From assembly GCA_964369685.1 (NCBI GenBank), contig CAYJFB010000010.1:1-64000 (forward strand): DNA of 64,000 nt, written 5' to 3'. The notes beneath the pieces are model-generated. The model searched no databases. It had not been told where the DNA came from and was given only the letters and a program-made list of their open reading frames with translations. Origin of the DNA: Avidesulfovibrio sp964369685. GTDB taxonomy: Bacteria > Desulfobacterota > Desulfovibrionia > Desulfovibrionales > Desulfovibrionaceae. The number at the start of each line of letters is the position of its first letter. Position 1 is the first letter of the stretch. Shown here in pieces: positions 9,104 through 19,249 of this stretch. The position numbers and the translations under genes are program-made.

Positions 9104-11188
9104 ATGAGACTACGCTCCTCTTCCCGCTCTTCCTCATTAACGTTCAGTCGACGAAATCGCAAGAGATCGTCGGGTGCGACGTTTACGGTCGATCCGAATC
9201 CGAGCCGATTGACACGATGGTCACAGAGTGTGGATTGGAATGCGTTTCGTTTTCGTTTTGTGGCGTATTTGTTTTGCGCAGTCTTTTTTGGACTTTGGTT
9301 GCGTGCGGGTTGGATTCAATTACTTGAAGGCCCGCGCCTTGCAGAGGGTGCAAGACGACAACATTTGTCTGCAGAGAATGTGTCTGCCGAACGCGGCATG
9401 CTGCTTGACAGAAAAGGCAACGTGCTGGCGCGTAGTGTAGAAACTCGCTCGATTTATGCAAATCCACATACCGTCAAAGACGCGGCGGCAACAGCAAAAA
9501 CGTTGGCAAAAATTCTAAAGTTGCCACCAACGACAATCCAACAATCACTCAAGCGCAGTAAACAATTTGTGTGGATTGCACGACGCGTGGACGACGCTAC
9601 AGCCGAAGCGGTGGCACAAGCCAAGCTCCCCGGCGTGGCGTTGCTGACAGAATATGAACGCTTTTACCCACACACCCAGGTCGCAGGTCAACTGCTTGGT
9701 TTTGTTGGTGTTGACGGCAACGGTTTGGAAGGCGTTGAACGCGCCTTCAATGACTCATTGACCGGTGATGTCGGGCGCAAAGTGATTCAACGCGACGCCG
9801 GAGGACGCCGTTACGAACTCAGCTCCACACCACCCTCTGAAGCCACAGACATTCGATTAACCATTGATTTGCAAGTCCAGTTTATGGCCGAAGACATTTT
9901 GGCACGAACCGTTGATGAAATTGAAGCGAAGTGGGGCGGCGCGTTGGTGTTGGATGTTGAATCAGGAGACGTGCTTGCTTGGGCACAATATCCATTTTTT
10001 AATCCCAACGCTTACAGAAAAGCCAACGCAGCTCGATACCGCAATCATTTGTCCTTAGATGCGCTTGAACCGGGGTCAACATTTAAGCCTTTTCTTGTTG
10101 CCGCGGCCTTACAAGAAAATCTGATTCAACGTGACAGTATTTTTGATTGCGAAGACGGTATTTGGAAAGTGGGCTCAACAACAATTCGTGACGACGGTCG
10201 CGCTTATGGTTTATTGCCTGTACATCGCATTTTGGCACTTTCAAGCAATATAGGCACGGCCAAAATAGGCTTGGATCTGGGCGCGGAGACCTACCATGCC
10301 TACTTGACAAAACTTGGATTTGGAGAACGTACAGGGCTGGTACTCAGTGAAAATGTCGGCATTCTTCGCGAACCGAAAGAATGGTCAAAAAGCGATTTGC
10401 TTTCGGCCTCTTTCGGGCAAAGCCTGTCTGTCACGGCGGTACAGATGGCACAAGCCTATTTAACCTTAGCCAACGGCGGAGTAAACAAACCGTTGAATCT
10501 TGTTTTAAATCCCGATCAACGGATTCAAAGTGATAATCAACGTGTTTTTTCCGAAAAAGTGGCCAAAGAAGTGCTTGATATGATGCATGAAGTCGTTGCC
10601 GATGGTACGGGACGAAACGCAGCCATTGAAGGTATCTCCGTTGCCGGTAAAACAGGTACGGCACAAAAAGCCGACAAAACAGGAACCTACGGCGAAGCCC
10701 GTTTGGCCTCGTTTGTAGGCATGACCCCTGCCGACAAGCCGCAATATTTAGTGGTGATTATGTTGGATGAACCAAGCACCAAAAAATATGGCGGCGCGGT
10801 GGCAGCGCCTGTTTTTAAAGAACTTGTGTCTCGGGTGTTGGCCTATTACGGCACCGCTCCCGATCCCGCAACGTTGATCGCAACAAAAGAACAAGCCAGC
10901 TATACCATGCCGACGCTTGATGAAAAAAAACTTGAAAAAGCCTTGCCAACAGAAATCCGTCGCAGTTTGATCAACACACCGCGTTCGGTTGTGGCACACG
11001 GCACGGTACCCAATGTTATTGGTAAATCGTTACGTCAAGCCGTAGAAATGTTTGCTCAACAAGGACTGATGCCCGATAAAGTCAATGGTATGGGCGCACG
11101 TGTGGTGCGACAATCTCCGCAAGCAGGAACGCTCTTGGCCAAAGGTTCCAAAAACACCGAATACACCCTGTGGCTCTCGGAGGAATAA
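9104..11188 (+). CDS. ftsI: Division transpeptidase FtsI/PBP with PASTA domain
   Basis: A class B penicillin-binding protein of 694 residues that cross-links septal peptidoglycan. It has an Arg/Ser-rich cytoplasmic tail (1-50), a membrane helix (about 55-75), a dimerisation domain, and a transpeptidase domain with STFK (about residue 324, nucleophile Ser), SSN (about 380) and KTGT (about 513). The C-terminus has one PASTA domain (VPNVIGKSLRQAVEMF). PASTA-bearing FtsI is common in deltaproteobacteria but absent from E. coli. It is followed by murE after 3 bases. Confidence 0.95.
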   Translation: MRLRSSSRSSSLTFSRRNRKRSSGATFTVDPNPSRLTRWSQSVDWNAFRFRFVAYLFCAVFFGLWLRAGWIQLLEGPRLAEGARRQHLSAENVSAERGMLLDRKGNVLARSVETRSIYANPHTVKDAAATAKTLAKILKLPPTTIQQSLKRSKQFVWIARRVDDATAEAVAQAKLPGVALLTEYERFYPHTQVAGQLLGFVGVDGNGLEGVERAFNDSLTGDVGRKVIQRDAGGRRYELSSTPPSEATDIRLTIDLQVQFMAEDILARTVDEIEAKWGGALVLDVESGDVLAWAQYPFFNPNAYRKANAARYRNHLSLDALEPGSTFKPFLVAAALQENLIQRDSIFDCEDGIWKVGSTTIRDDGRAYGLLPVHRILALSSNIGTAKIGLDLGAETYHAYLTKLGFGERTGLVLSENVGILREPKEWSKSDLLSASFGQSLSVTAVQMAQAYLTLANGGVNKPLNLVLNPDQRIQSDNQRVFSEKVAKEVLDMMHEVVADGTGRNAAIEGISVAGKTGTAQKADKTGTYGEARLASFVGMTPADKPQYLVVIMLDEPSTKKYGGAVAAPVFKELVSRVLAYYGTAPDPATLIATKEQASYTMPTLDEKKLEKALPTEIRRSLINTPRSVVAHGTVPNVIGKSLRQAVEMFAQQGLMPDKVNGMGARVVRQSPQAGTLLAKGSKNTEYTLWLSEE

Positions 11189-11191
11189 ACC

Positions 11192-12814
11192 ATGACGGTC
11201 TTCTTTTCTGAGTTGTTGCGGCAGATGCGAGATGAACGCCTGCCATTGAGTGTGGATTCACGTAAAGCCGAACATGGCGGTGTTTTTGTTGTTCTCAATG
11301 AGACCGCACAGAGCGAACATCATGTTCGTGACGCACAAGCACGCGGCGCAGCGTTTATTGTGCGCCAAAAAAGTGAGCACGCGTGCCCCCCTGCAGAGCC
11401 AAAAAACAAACAGTCGTTGACAGAAAATCAAAGCAATGATCAGTCATTGCCTAAAACAACGGAACTCAACAACACAACACAACAAACAACCGTGTTTGTA
11501 AACAATACCCGTTTGGCCACGGCCGAGTTGGCTGCGGCACACTACGACACAGCCGATATCCCCTTTCCGTTATTTGGGGTAACAGGCACCAACGGCAAAA
11601 CCACAGTCAGCACGTTGTGTGCGCACTTGTTTGAACACATGGGCTTGCGTCACGGCTTAATCGGCACGATAGCAACACGCTGGCCGGGACACGAGGCCGA
11701 TGCCGAAATGACAACCCCCGACGCGCCCGAACTCCACGCCATGTTGCATGCTATGAATAATGCAGGCGTTGAGGTCGCGGTGATGGAAGTCTCTTCTCAC
11801 GCATTGGATCAAGCACGCGTGGCCTGTATCCCTTTTAAGGGCGCCATCTTTACCAATTTGACACAAGATCATTTGGATTACCATAAAACCTTTGAAGACT
11901 ATTACCAAGCCAAGGCGCGTCTATTTTTGGAAAATCTGACTCACGACACTGTGTTTGCAGTGTGTACGGACAATCCCTGGGGACAACGCTTGGTACAAGA
12001 GATGATAGATAACGCCGCAACACAAAATATAAAAACAACAACGCACAATGACAACGGAGCAAAGCCACTTTTGATCACCTTTGGTCTCAACCCTCAAGCC
12101 CCTGCACATAATGATATTGCACAAAATTCCAAAGAGTTAACCATACAACGACTGCAAGGAACGTTGTTATCAAGCACGACTGAAGGTTTGCGTATGCAAA
12201 TAGAAACCGACACACAGCAATGGCTTGTCTCAACTCCGTTGGTTGGTTTGTATAATGCCGAAAATATGTTGGCGGTACAGGCTTTGGGTTTTGGATTGGG
12301 CTATATGCCTGAACAACTGACGTGTTTTGAAACATTTCAAGGCGTTTGTGGACGCTTGGAACGCGTACAGAACAGCCTTGGCAAGCACGTTTTTATAGAC
12401 TATGCCCACACGCCCGATGCCTTGCGTAACGTATTGAAGGCCTTGCGCGATGTTGGTTTTCAACGGGTGGTGTGTGTTTTTGGTTGCGGTGGAGATCGAG
12501 ATCGCACGAAGCGTCCTTTGATGGGGGCGGCGGTAGCTGAAGGCGCCGATGTGGCCGTGTTGACGTCAGATAATCCACGACACGAAGATCCGTTGCATAT
12601 TATTGACGATGTTGTGCCGGGGCTTACAAACGCCAAAGAAGTGATCATCGAGGCAGATCGCCGTGAAGCGTTGCGCAAAGCTTTGGAGCTGTTGAAAGAC
12701 GATGATGTGTTGCTGGTGGCGGGAAAAGGTCATGAACAAACCCAACAGATCGGGGATAATAAATATCCGTTCAGTGATCGGCAAACCGTACAGGAGCTTT
12801 TGGCATGTTATTAA
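11192..12814 (+). CDS. murE: UDP-MurNAc-tripeptide synthetase MurE (meso-DAP type)
   Basis: Adds the third residue to UDP-MurNAc-L-Ala-D-Glu using ATP. The P-loop GVTGTNGKTT is at about residue 131. The DNPRHEDP motif near residue 459 marks selectivity for meso-diaminopimelate. At 540 residues it is longer than usual because of an Asn/Gln/Thr-rich insertion in the N-terminal domain (about 68-100) and another in the middle domain (about 270-310). Its end overlaps the murF start by 10 bases, indicating translational coupling. Confidence 0.96.
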   Translation: MTVFFSELLRQMRDERLPLSVDSRKAEHGGVFVVLNETAQSEHHVRDAQARGAAFIVRQKSEHACPPAEPKNKQSLTENQSNDQSLPKTTELNNTTQQTTVFVNNTRLATAELAAAHYDTADIPFPLFGVTGTNGKTTVSTLCAHLFEHMGLRHGLIGTIATRWPGHEADAEMTTPDAPELHAMLHAMNNAGVEVAVMEVSSHALDQARVACIPFKGAIFTNLTQDHLDYHKTFEDYYQAKARLFLENLTHDTVFAVCTDNPWGQRLVQEMIDNAATQNIKTTTHNDNGAKPLLITFGLNPQAPAHNDIAQNSKELTIQRLQGTLLSSTTEGLRMQIETDTQQWLVSTPLVGLYNAENMLAVQALGFGLGYMPEQLTCFETFQGVCGRLERVQNSLGKHVFIDYAHTPDALRNVLKALRDVGFQRVVCVFGCGGDRDRTKRPLMGAAVAEGADVAVLTSDNPRHEDPLHIIDDVVPGLTNAKEVIIEADRREALRKALELLKDDDVLLVAGKGHEQTQQIGDNKYPFSDRQTVQELLACY

Positions 12815-14232
12815 ATCTGAGTTTTATTCTTGAAACGACGGGTGCGGTATGTTTGTATCCTGAGTCTTCACCGTCTGTTTCTGCATCCGATGTGATTTTT
12901 CATTCGGTTTGTATTGACAGTAGAAAGGTTGAACAAGGCAGCTTGTTTGCGTGTTTGCGCGGCGAACACGTTGACGGACACCATTTTGTTGAGCAAGCCG
13001 TACAGGCAGGATGTGCCGCACTATTGGTTGAACGCAATCCTTTTGTAGGCCCGCCGCCCGTTCCGACGGTGATTGTGCCGGATGTCGCGCTGACTTTACG
13101 CAATCTTGCCATAGTATGGCGAAATCTATATGCCGCACAAGAAACATCGTGTGTGGTGGCTTTGACGGGTACTGCCGGCAAAACCACCGTCAAGGAATTG
13201 TTGGCACACGTTTTGGAACAGCAAGGCACAGTCTCTAAAACACACAAAAATTTCAACAACGGCCTTGGTTTACCGCTCTCGGTACTGAATGCCAAACAAG
13301 ACGCGCGTTGGTGGGTAATGGAAGTCGGCATCAGTCAATCGGGCGATATGGACGAACTGGGCAGTGTGTTGCGTCCCGATGTGGCGTTAATTTTAAATGT
13401 TGGCCTTGGTCACGCCGAGGGGTTGGGCGAAAAAGGCACCGCTTATCACAAAGCCGCTTTATTGAAGTATTTGACTCCTACGGGCTTAGCCTTGGTCAGT
13501 GCCGATTATTCGGACTTGGTGCGTGAAGCACGAGCCATTCGTGCAGATTTGCATTTCTTTTCTGCAACAGGGCGCCCCATGAACTATCGAGCGTCACATA
13601 TCCGCTCGTACGGCAATGAACAAGGTGCGTATCGTGTGTGGTTTGACGGTACGGCACTTGATATTCAAGCTCCGTTTCAAGGAACGTGCGGTGCCGAAAA
13701 CATTGCAGCCGTTGCGGCAACGGCACACCTTTTGGGTATCACACCACAACGCATTGCCACCGCTTTAGCCGATGCGTGCTTGCCTGCACAACGCTTTTCT
13801 TGTTTGCAGGAAGGCGAATGGCTGGTGATTGACGACAGCTATAACGCCAATCCATTGTCCATGGAACGCATGTTGGATGCGGCGCTTGAGTTGGCAAAAG
13901 AACGACCTTTATTGTGTGTGCTCGGTGAAATGAAAGAGTTGGGATCCTTTGCAGAACGAGAACACCGACGTTTGGGACAACAACTCGGGGATTCACGGAT
14001 TCGGGCGCTTTTTTGGAAAGGCGATCACGCTGAAGATGTGGTTGAAGGTTTAGAAATGAAAGGTTTTTCGGGAGCGTTTCAAGCGTTTTCCAGTGTTGAA
14101 GATTTTAATAGCGGTTTAAACACGTTGAACATGCATTCCGGTGTCGTGCTTTTTAAAGGCTCGCGTTCCAATCATTTGGAAGAGTTGGTGGCTGTGTTTC
14201 GTGAACGCGTAAGGGGATCCCGTGCTTTATAA
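12805..14232 (+). CDS. murF: UDP-MurNAc-tripeptide:D-Ala-D-Ala ligase MurF
   Basis: Adds D-Ala-D-Ala to complete the pentapeptide precursor. It has the three Mur-ligase domains with P-loop GTAGKTTVKELLAH at about residue 121, then FNNGLGLPLSVL, and DDSYNANPLSMERML in the C-terminal half. Length 475 is normal. The start overlaps murE and the end overlaps mraY, so the three are translated from one message. ddl, which makes the substrate, is not in this cluster. Confidence 0.96.
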   Translation: MLLNLSFILETTGAVCLYPESSPSVSASDVIFHSVCIDSRKVEQGSLFACLRGEHVDGHHFVEQAVQAGCAALLVERNPFVGPPPVPTVIVPDVALTLRNLAIVWRNLYAAQETSCVVALTGTAGKTTVKELLAHVLEQQGTVSKTHKNFNNGLGLPLSVLNAKQDARWWVMEVGISQSGDMDELGSVLRPDVALILNVGLGHAEGLGEKGTAYHKAALLKYLTPTGLALVSADYSDLVREARAIRADLHFFSATGRPMNYRASHIRSYGNEQGAYRVWFDGTALDIQAPFQGTCGAENIAAVAATAHLLGITPQRIATALADACLPAQRFSCLQEGEWLVIDDSYNANPLSMERMLDAALELAKERPLLCVLGEMKELGSFAEREHRRLGQQLGDSRIRALFWKGDHAEDVVEGLEMKGFSGAFQAFSSVEDFNSGLNTLNMHSGVVLFKGSRSNHLEELVAVFRERVRGSRAL

Positions 14233-15298
14233 CTTGCTGTATCCACTGAGCGGCGACGCCGGTATTTTAAATGTTTTTCGGTATATCACTTTTCGTTCGG
14301 TGTGGGCATTGGTCACGGCGTTATTGATCAGTATTTTGTTGGGTCCGTATGTTGTGCGTTTCTTACAACGCATTCGTTGCGGACAACAAATTCATGAAGA
14401 CGTGAAGGCACACCAAGCCAAAGCAGGTACACCGACCATGGGGGGCGTGTTGATTGCGTTGGCACTCACAAGCTCTGTTTTGCTTTGGGGCGATTTGACC
14501 AATAAATATTTATGGCTAACCATGTTGGTTTATCTTGGTTTTGGAGCCGTGGGCTTTACCGACGATTATCTCAAAGTGGTGAGACATCACAATAAAGGTC
14601 TCTCACCGACGGCAAAACTCTTGGGACAATTCGGTATTGCCGCCATCGCTATCATTTTTTTAGTGGTAGAGCCTGCGTATTCAACACAATTGGCATTTCC
14701 TTTTTTTAAGCATTTGACTCCCGATCTCGGTATTTTTTATGTGCCTTTTGCTATGCTTGTCATGGTGGGTGCGTCTAATGCAGTGAATCTGACCGACGGC
14801 TTGGACGGTTTGGCTATAGGCCCCACGATCATTGCAGGTATGGTTTTTGCTATATTTATCTACCTAACGGGACACGCACGTTTTGCACAGTATTTACAAA
14901 TCACCTATATCCCAAACATGGGCGAAGTGGCTGTTTTTTGCGGTGCGTTGGTTGGCGCGAGTTTGGGCTTTTTGTGGTTCAATGCCTATCCGGCACAAAT
15001 TTTTATGGGTGATGTGGGATCGTTGAGCTTGGGAGGGGTGCTTGGCTTTTTGGCTGTACTTTGCAAACAAGAATTTCTGCTTGTCATTGTAGGCGGTTTG
15101 TTTGTTATCGAAACACTTTCTGTCATTTTGCAAGTCAGCTACTTTAAAATGTCCGGGGGCAAGCGGATTTTTAAAATGGCACCGCTCCACCATCATTATG
15201 AGTTGAAAGGCATACCTGAATCAAAAATCATTATTCGCTTTTGGATTATGTCAGCAATGCTTGGTCTTGTCGCTCTTTCTGCCCTAAAATTGCGTTAA
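14222..15298 (+). CDS. mraY: Phospho-MurNAc-pentapeptide transferase MraY
   Basis: An integral membrane enzyme of 358 residues that moves phospho-MurNAc-pentapeptide onto undecaprenyl phosphate to form lipid I. About ten hydrophobic helices are visible. The motifs AKAGTPTMGG, FTDDYLKV, NLTDGLDGLA and APLHHHYELKG are all present, including the catalytic aspartates. The start is GTG, overlapping the murF stop by 11 bases. Confidence 0.97.
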   Translation: MLYNLLYPLSGDAGILNVFRYITFRSVWALVTALLISILLGPYVVRFLQRIRCGQQIHEDVKAHQAKAGTPTMGGVLIALALTSSVLLWGDLTNKYLWLTMLVYLGFGAVGFTDDYLKVVRHHNKGLSPTAKLLGQFGIAAIAIIFLVVEPAYSTQLAFPFFKHLTPDLGIFYVPFAMLVMVGASNAVNLTDGLDGLAIGPTIIAGMVFAIFIYLTGHARFAQYLQITYIPNMGEVAVFCGALVGASLGFLWFNAYPAQIFMGDVGSLSLGGVLGFLAVLCKQEFLLVIVGGLFVIETLSVILQVSYFKMSGGKRIFKMAPLHHHYELKGIPESKIIIRFWIMSAMLGLVALSALKLR

Positions 15299-15414
15299 GC
15301 ATTTTTTTCCGAACTTTTTGCGATACACGGTGTTTTTCAATCACGCGCCTCAAAAGAACACCGAAGAAACAATTTCATTTTTTGCACAACAACATCACGT
15401 GTAAAACAAACAAC

Positions 15415-16764
15415 ATGTTAAAACGGTCACTTATGGTATCGAACATACAGCCTTTTTCAAAGCAACGCATCACGATTGTGGGTGCAGGGATTTCAGGACA
15501 AGCGGTTGCACGCCTTTTATATGCATGTGGTGCAGAGGTATGCCTTCTTGAGCGAGAGACAAGTCGTATTCCCGAAGCGTTTCGCGCTTGGGCGGAAGAG
15601 GTCGGCGTAACATTGCTCAGCGGTGAACACACGGAAGAGCACTTTATTACAAGCGATATTGTGGTGCCGTGTCCGGGTGTGGCGACAGCAACACTACAAC
15701 CTTTGTTACCTGCCGACGGTTCTGTACAAATTCTTGCAGAAACCGAAGTAGCCTGGTTGATCTTGCAAACACTCACAACTGAGCAAACACACGAAAAAAT
15801 CATCGGTATCACGGGAAGTAACGGCAAAACCACAACCACGAGTCTTTGTGCCGCCATGTTGCAAGAACAAGGATACACTGTTTTTGTCGGTGGGAATATC
15901 GGTAAACCGCTTTCTGAATATGTTTTGGAGCGGCTAGAACACGAAACTGTGGCTGATGTTTTGGTCTTGGAGCTATCCAGTTTTCAACTGCAAACATGCA
16001 AAGCCTTTCGTCCGGACATTGCCATGTTGTTGAACGTGAGTGAAAATCATTTAGATTTTCATGCAGATATGGAAGAATATACTGTTGCCAAAATGCAACT
16101 TTTTGCCAATCAACAGGTCGACGATATCGCCATTTTTGGTGCAGAGTTGGTACCTCTGGCAGAAGGCTTTGAGGTTGCGGCGCGTTGTGAATATATCGAA
16201 GGTTCAATAATTTTTTCAGAATCACAACTGTTTGGCGTACACAATCAGCTTAACGCCGAAGCCGCATGGCTTGCCGCGCGCGCCTTGGGTGTTACAGAAG
16301 CCAACGCACGCCGCGCGGTAGCCGCGTTTCAGCCGATCGTTCACCGCCTACAACGGGTTGCTGAATATAATAACGTGCTTTTTGTTAATGATTCCAAGGC
16401 ATCAACGACGGAAGCCTTACGCATGGCATTGACAGCCTTTGATCGTCCTATTCTGCTGTTAGCAGGCGGCAAATACAAAGGCGGCGATCCACACGGTTTA
16501 CGCGATCTCATTCAACAACATGTACGTCATGTCGCACTGTTTGGCGGAGCCAAAGATGTGTTTACCGAGGCTTGGGCAGATATTGTATCACTCACATGGG
16601 ACGAAACACTCGAACAAGCCATGTTACGTTTATATGCTTTGGCACAAAGTAATGATGTTGTTTTGCTTGCGCCTGCAACATCAAGTTTTGATCAATACAT
16701 CAATTATACTTTTAGAGGTAATGATTTTATTCGCATTGTACAGGACGTAATTCCACATTCATAA
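15415..16764 (+). CDS. murD: UDP-MurNAc-L-Ala:D-Glu ligase MurD
   Basis: Adds D-glutamate to UDP-MurNAc-L-Ala. The N-terminal Rossmann-like motif ITIVGAGISGQAVARLL starts about 20 residues in, and the P-loop GITGSNGKTTTTSL is near residue 133. The open frame runs back to 15241 inside mraY, but that segment does not look like protein. I chose the ATG at 15415; the ATG at 15433 is an equal alternative. Neither has a strong ribosome site. The last domain contains NDSKASTTEAL and LLAGGKYKGGD as in the family. Confidence 0.93.
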   Translation: MLKRSLMVSNIQPFSKQRITIVGAGISGQAVARLLYACGAEVCLLERETSRIPEAFRAWAEEVGVTLLSGEHTEEHFITSDIVVPCPGVATATLQPLLPADGSVQILAETEVAWLILQTLTTEQTHEKIIGITGSNGKTTTTSLCAAMLQEQGYTVFVGGNIGKPLSEYVLERLEHETVADVLVLELSSFQLQTCKAFRPDIAMLLNVSENHLDFHADMEEYTVAKMQLFANQQVDDIAIFGAELVPLAEGFEVAARCEYIEGSIIFSESQLFGVHNQLNAEAAWLAARALGVTEANARRAVAAFQPIVHRLQRVAEYNNVLFVNDSKASTTEALRMALTAFDRPILLLAGGKYKGGDPHGLRDLIQQHVRHVALFGGAKDVFTEAWADIVSLTWDETLEQAMLRLYALAQSNDVVLLAPATSSFDQYINYTFRGNDFIRIVQDVIPHS

Positions 16765-16834
16765 GAATTTTTATACAATTTTTTATGAATGATAGACGAT
16801 ATTTTCTCTAAAATAAAAGGACAAAGGAACAACA

Positions 16835-17992
16835 ATGAGTATGGCGAGGCGGATGAATGCTCGGCAGAAGAGCGGTAAAGCACCTATGGTTGCACAAGGG
16901 GCTTTTGACTGGTGGTTATTGGCATTGGTTTTGATGCTGTTAGCCATTGGTGTATTGATGGTTTTTTCTGCCAGCAGTCCTGTTGCCGAGCAAGCGAGCT
17001 ATACGCTTGGAGACAAATACTATTTTTTCAAGCGTCAATTAATTTTTGTTGTGATCAGTGGTGTTGCGCTTATTTTTGTAGCAAACATGCCACGCCATGT
17101 GTTGTATAAACTACAATATCCGTTTCTTTTCTTTTGTCTTCTTTTATTGCTGTTGACGCTCACGCCTTTGGGGTTAAGGGTCAACGGAGCGCAACGTTGG
17201 TTGCCATTTGGGCCTTTATCGTTGCAGGTTTTGGAATTTGCCAAGATCGCTTTGGTTTTATACTTGGCGTATTTCATGAGTGCCAAACAAGATTTGATCA
17301 CAACATTCAGTCGGGGTGTTATTCCACCGTTTTTTGTCACATTGTGTATGGCGATGTTGTTGCTTGCGCAACCTGATTTCGGCGGTGCCGCCATCTTGGT
17401 CATGCTGTTGTTTTTCATGTGCTTAGTTGGCGGAACACGTTTCATTTATTTGTTTATTTCAATCGGCATGGCGATGGCTGCCGCGGCAGCGCTCATTGTT
17501 GTTTCACCATATCGGGCACGGCGCTTGGCAGGCTTTCTTGATCCGTTTAAAGACGCCATGGATTCGGGATATCAGTTGGTTCAATCATTATATGCCTTGG
17601 GTTCAGGTGGTTTTTTTGGACTTGGTATGGGCGGCAGTGTGCAAAAAATGTTATATTTACCCGAGCCACACACCGATTTCATCATTTCAGTCATCGGGGA
17701 GGAATTGGGTTTTATCGGTTTAACTGCTGTAATGGCACTGTTTGCGTTATTGTTTGCACGTTGTTATCGCATTGTGCTTGCCCAAGAGGATTTACGCGAT
17801 AAGCTTTCAGCTTTTGGTGTCACGTTGACCTTGGCTTTGGGGTGTGTGTTGAATTTGGCTGTTGTTCTTGGAGCCGCACCGCCAAAAGGCGTTGCCATGC
17901 CTTTTTTGAGTTATGGCGGCAGCAGTTTGTTGGCTTCCATGATTTGTATCGGTTTAATGCTCAACTTTTCACGTACGGCAAAATCATCATGA
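16835..17992 (+). CDS. ftsW: Septal glycosyltransferase FtsW
   Basis: A SEDS-family lipid II polymerase of 385 residues that works with the FtsI encoded upstream. The first 25 residues are basic and cytoplasmic, followed by about ten membrane helices. Family features include GAQRWLPFGPLSLQ, LAQPDFGGAAI, LPEPHTDFIISVIGEELG and GVAMPFLSYGGSS. An AAGGA-type ribosome site precedes the ATG. The stop overlaps the murG start (ATGA). Confidence 0.96.
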   Translation: MSMARRMNARQKSGKAPMVAQGAFDWWLLALVLMLLAIGVLMVFSASSPVAEQASYTLGDKYYFFKRQLIFVVISGVALIFVANMPRHVLYKLQYPFLFFCLLLLLLTLTPLGLRVNGAQRWLPFGPLSLQVLEFAKIALVLYLAYFMSAKQDLITTFSRGVIPPFFVTLCMAMLLLAQPDFGGAAILVMLLFFMCLVGGTRFIYLFISIGMAMAAAAALIVVSPYRARRLAGFLDPFKDAMDSGYQLVQSLYALGSGGFFGLGMGGSVQKMLYLPEPHTDFIISVIGEELGFIGLTAVMALFALLFARCYRIVLAQEDLRDKLSAFGVTLTLALGCVLNLAVVLGAAPPKGVAMPFLSYGGSSLLASMICIGLMLNFSRTAKSS

Positions 17993-19107
17993 CACACACA
18001 CCGAGAATCATCATTACCACAGGTGGAACAGGCGGACACATCTTTCCGGCTCTCGCTGTAGCCGAACAAATCCGTCGTTTGGCACCGGATGTCGAAGTCC
18101 TTTTTGTCGGTTCGGAATACGGTTCGGAAAGGCGCTTGGCACAACAAGCAGGTCTGGAATTTGTAGGATTACCTGTACGCGGTATCTTGGGACGCGGTAT
18201 CCATGCTCTCGGCAGTGTTTTGCAGATGTTGAAAGCAGTGTGTTTGGCGTGGAATCTTTTTCATAAAAAACGTCCTGATGCAGTGATCGGTTTTGGAGCT
18301 TATGCCTCTGTGCCGTCACTGATTGCAGCCAAGCTTTTTGGAATTCCTTACGCTATTCATGAACAAAACGCCATGCCCGGTTTAAGTAACCGTTTGTTGG
18401 CAAAAGGTGCGGCGCGTGTGTTTTTGGCTTTACCGGACACCAAGGGATTATTTGCGGGACAACAATGCGAGCTTGTCGGCAATCCCGTGCGCCAAGCCAT
18501 CACCGAGATCGCACAACAAGCAACACCGCCGTTTGCAGAAAGACGTCCTCGGTTGCTGGTACTTGGCGGCAGTCAAGGCGCCATGGCACTCAATTCGTTG
18601 ATGTTATCGGCTGTGCAACGTTTACGGGACGTTGATATCCGACATCAAACAGGGGTTGCCGATGAAGATCGTGTCCGCTTAGGTTATCAAACCCATGGCC
18701 ACGAAGCTGATGTCATGGCGTTTATTGATGACATGGCATCAGCGTATGCCTGGGCTGATTTGGTTTTGTGCCGTGCAGGTGCGTCGACGGTAGCAGAATT
18801 GGCGGTTGTCGGTAAACCATCCGTATTTATTCCTTTCCCTCACGCCACACACGATCATCAAACGTGCAATGCACAGGTTATGGAAAAACAAGGTGCGGCA
18901 TTGCTCTTTGCCGAAACAGACTTGACACACCGTGACGCCATAGGTGCAATATTGGAATTGTTACACAATCAGGAAACATTGATTGCCATGGGCAATGCGG
19001 CACGACATTGCGCCCGTCCGCACGCCGCAGAATCCGTGGCGCGCAGTGTCTTGCAACTTATACAACCGACACCATTTGTACAACAAACAGAACAGCAAAA
19101 CAACTAA
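17989..19107 (+). CDS. murG: Lipid II synthase MurG
   Basis: Transfers GlcNAc from UDP-GlcNAc to lipid I on the inner face of the membrane. The start ATG overlaps the ftsW stop and puts the GT-B glycine motif TTGGTGGHIFPALAVAE at residues 9-25. HEQNAMPGLSNRLLA and the donor-binding GASTVAELAVVGKPSVFIP are present. Length 372 is normal. The longer open frame from 17842 is the ftsW gene read in another frame. Confidence 0.96.
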   Translation: MTHTPRIIITTGGTGGHIFPALAVAEQIRRLAPDVEVLFVGSEYGSERRLAQQAGLEFVGLPVRGILGRGIHALGSVLQMLKAVCLAWNLFHKKRPDAVIGFGAYASVPSLIAAKLFGIPYAIHEQNAMPGLSNRLLAKGAARVFLALPDTKGLFAGQQCELVGNPVRQAITEIAQQATPPFAERRPRLLVLGGSQGAMALNSLMLSAVQRLRDVDIRHQTGVADEDRVRLGYQTHGHEADVMAFIDDMASAYAWADLVLCRAGASTVAELAVVGKPSVFIPFPHATHDHQTCNAQVMEKQGAALLFAETDLTHRDAIGAILELLHNQETLIAMGNAARHCARPHAAESVARSVLQLIQPTPFVQQTEQQNN

Positions 19108-19249
19108 GTCTTATACGCCAGCATGTTGCATTGAATAACTCTCAAAGCCGCTTGATGACTGCAGTACGCAAAAAACAACATATTACTCCTGCCGCACACT
19201 CAAGGGGATTCGAGGGGACATATCCTTCTCGAAAAAAAAGGGGATAACC

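Noticed and set aside
15241..15414. Longer N-terminus for murD overlapping mraY
   Set aside because: The extra 58 residues are rich in Phe, Cys and Arg and do not fit MurD, which starts near the ITIVGAG motif.
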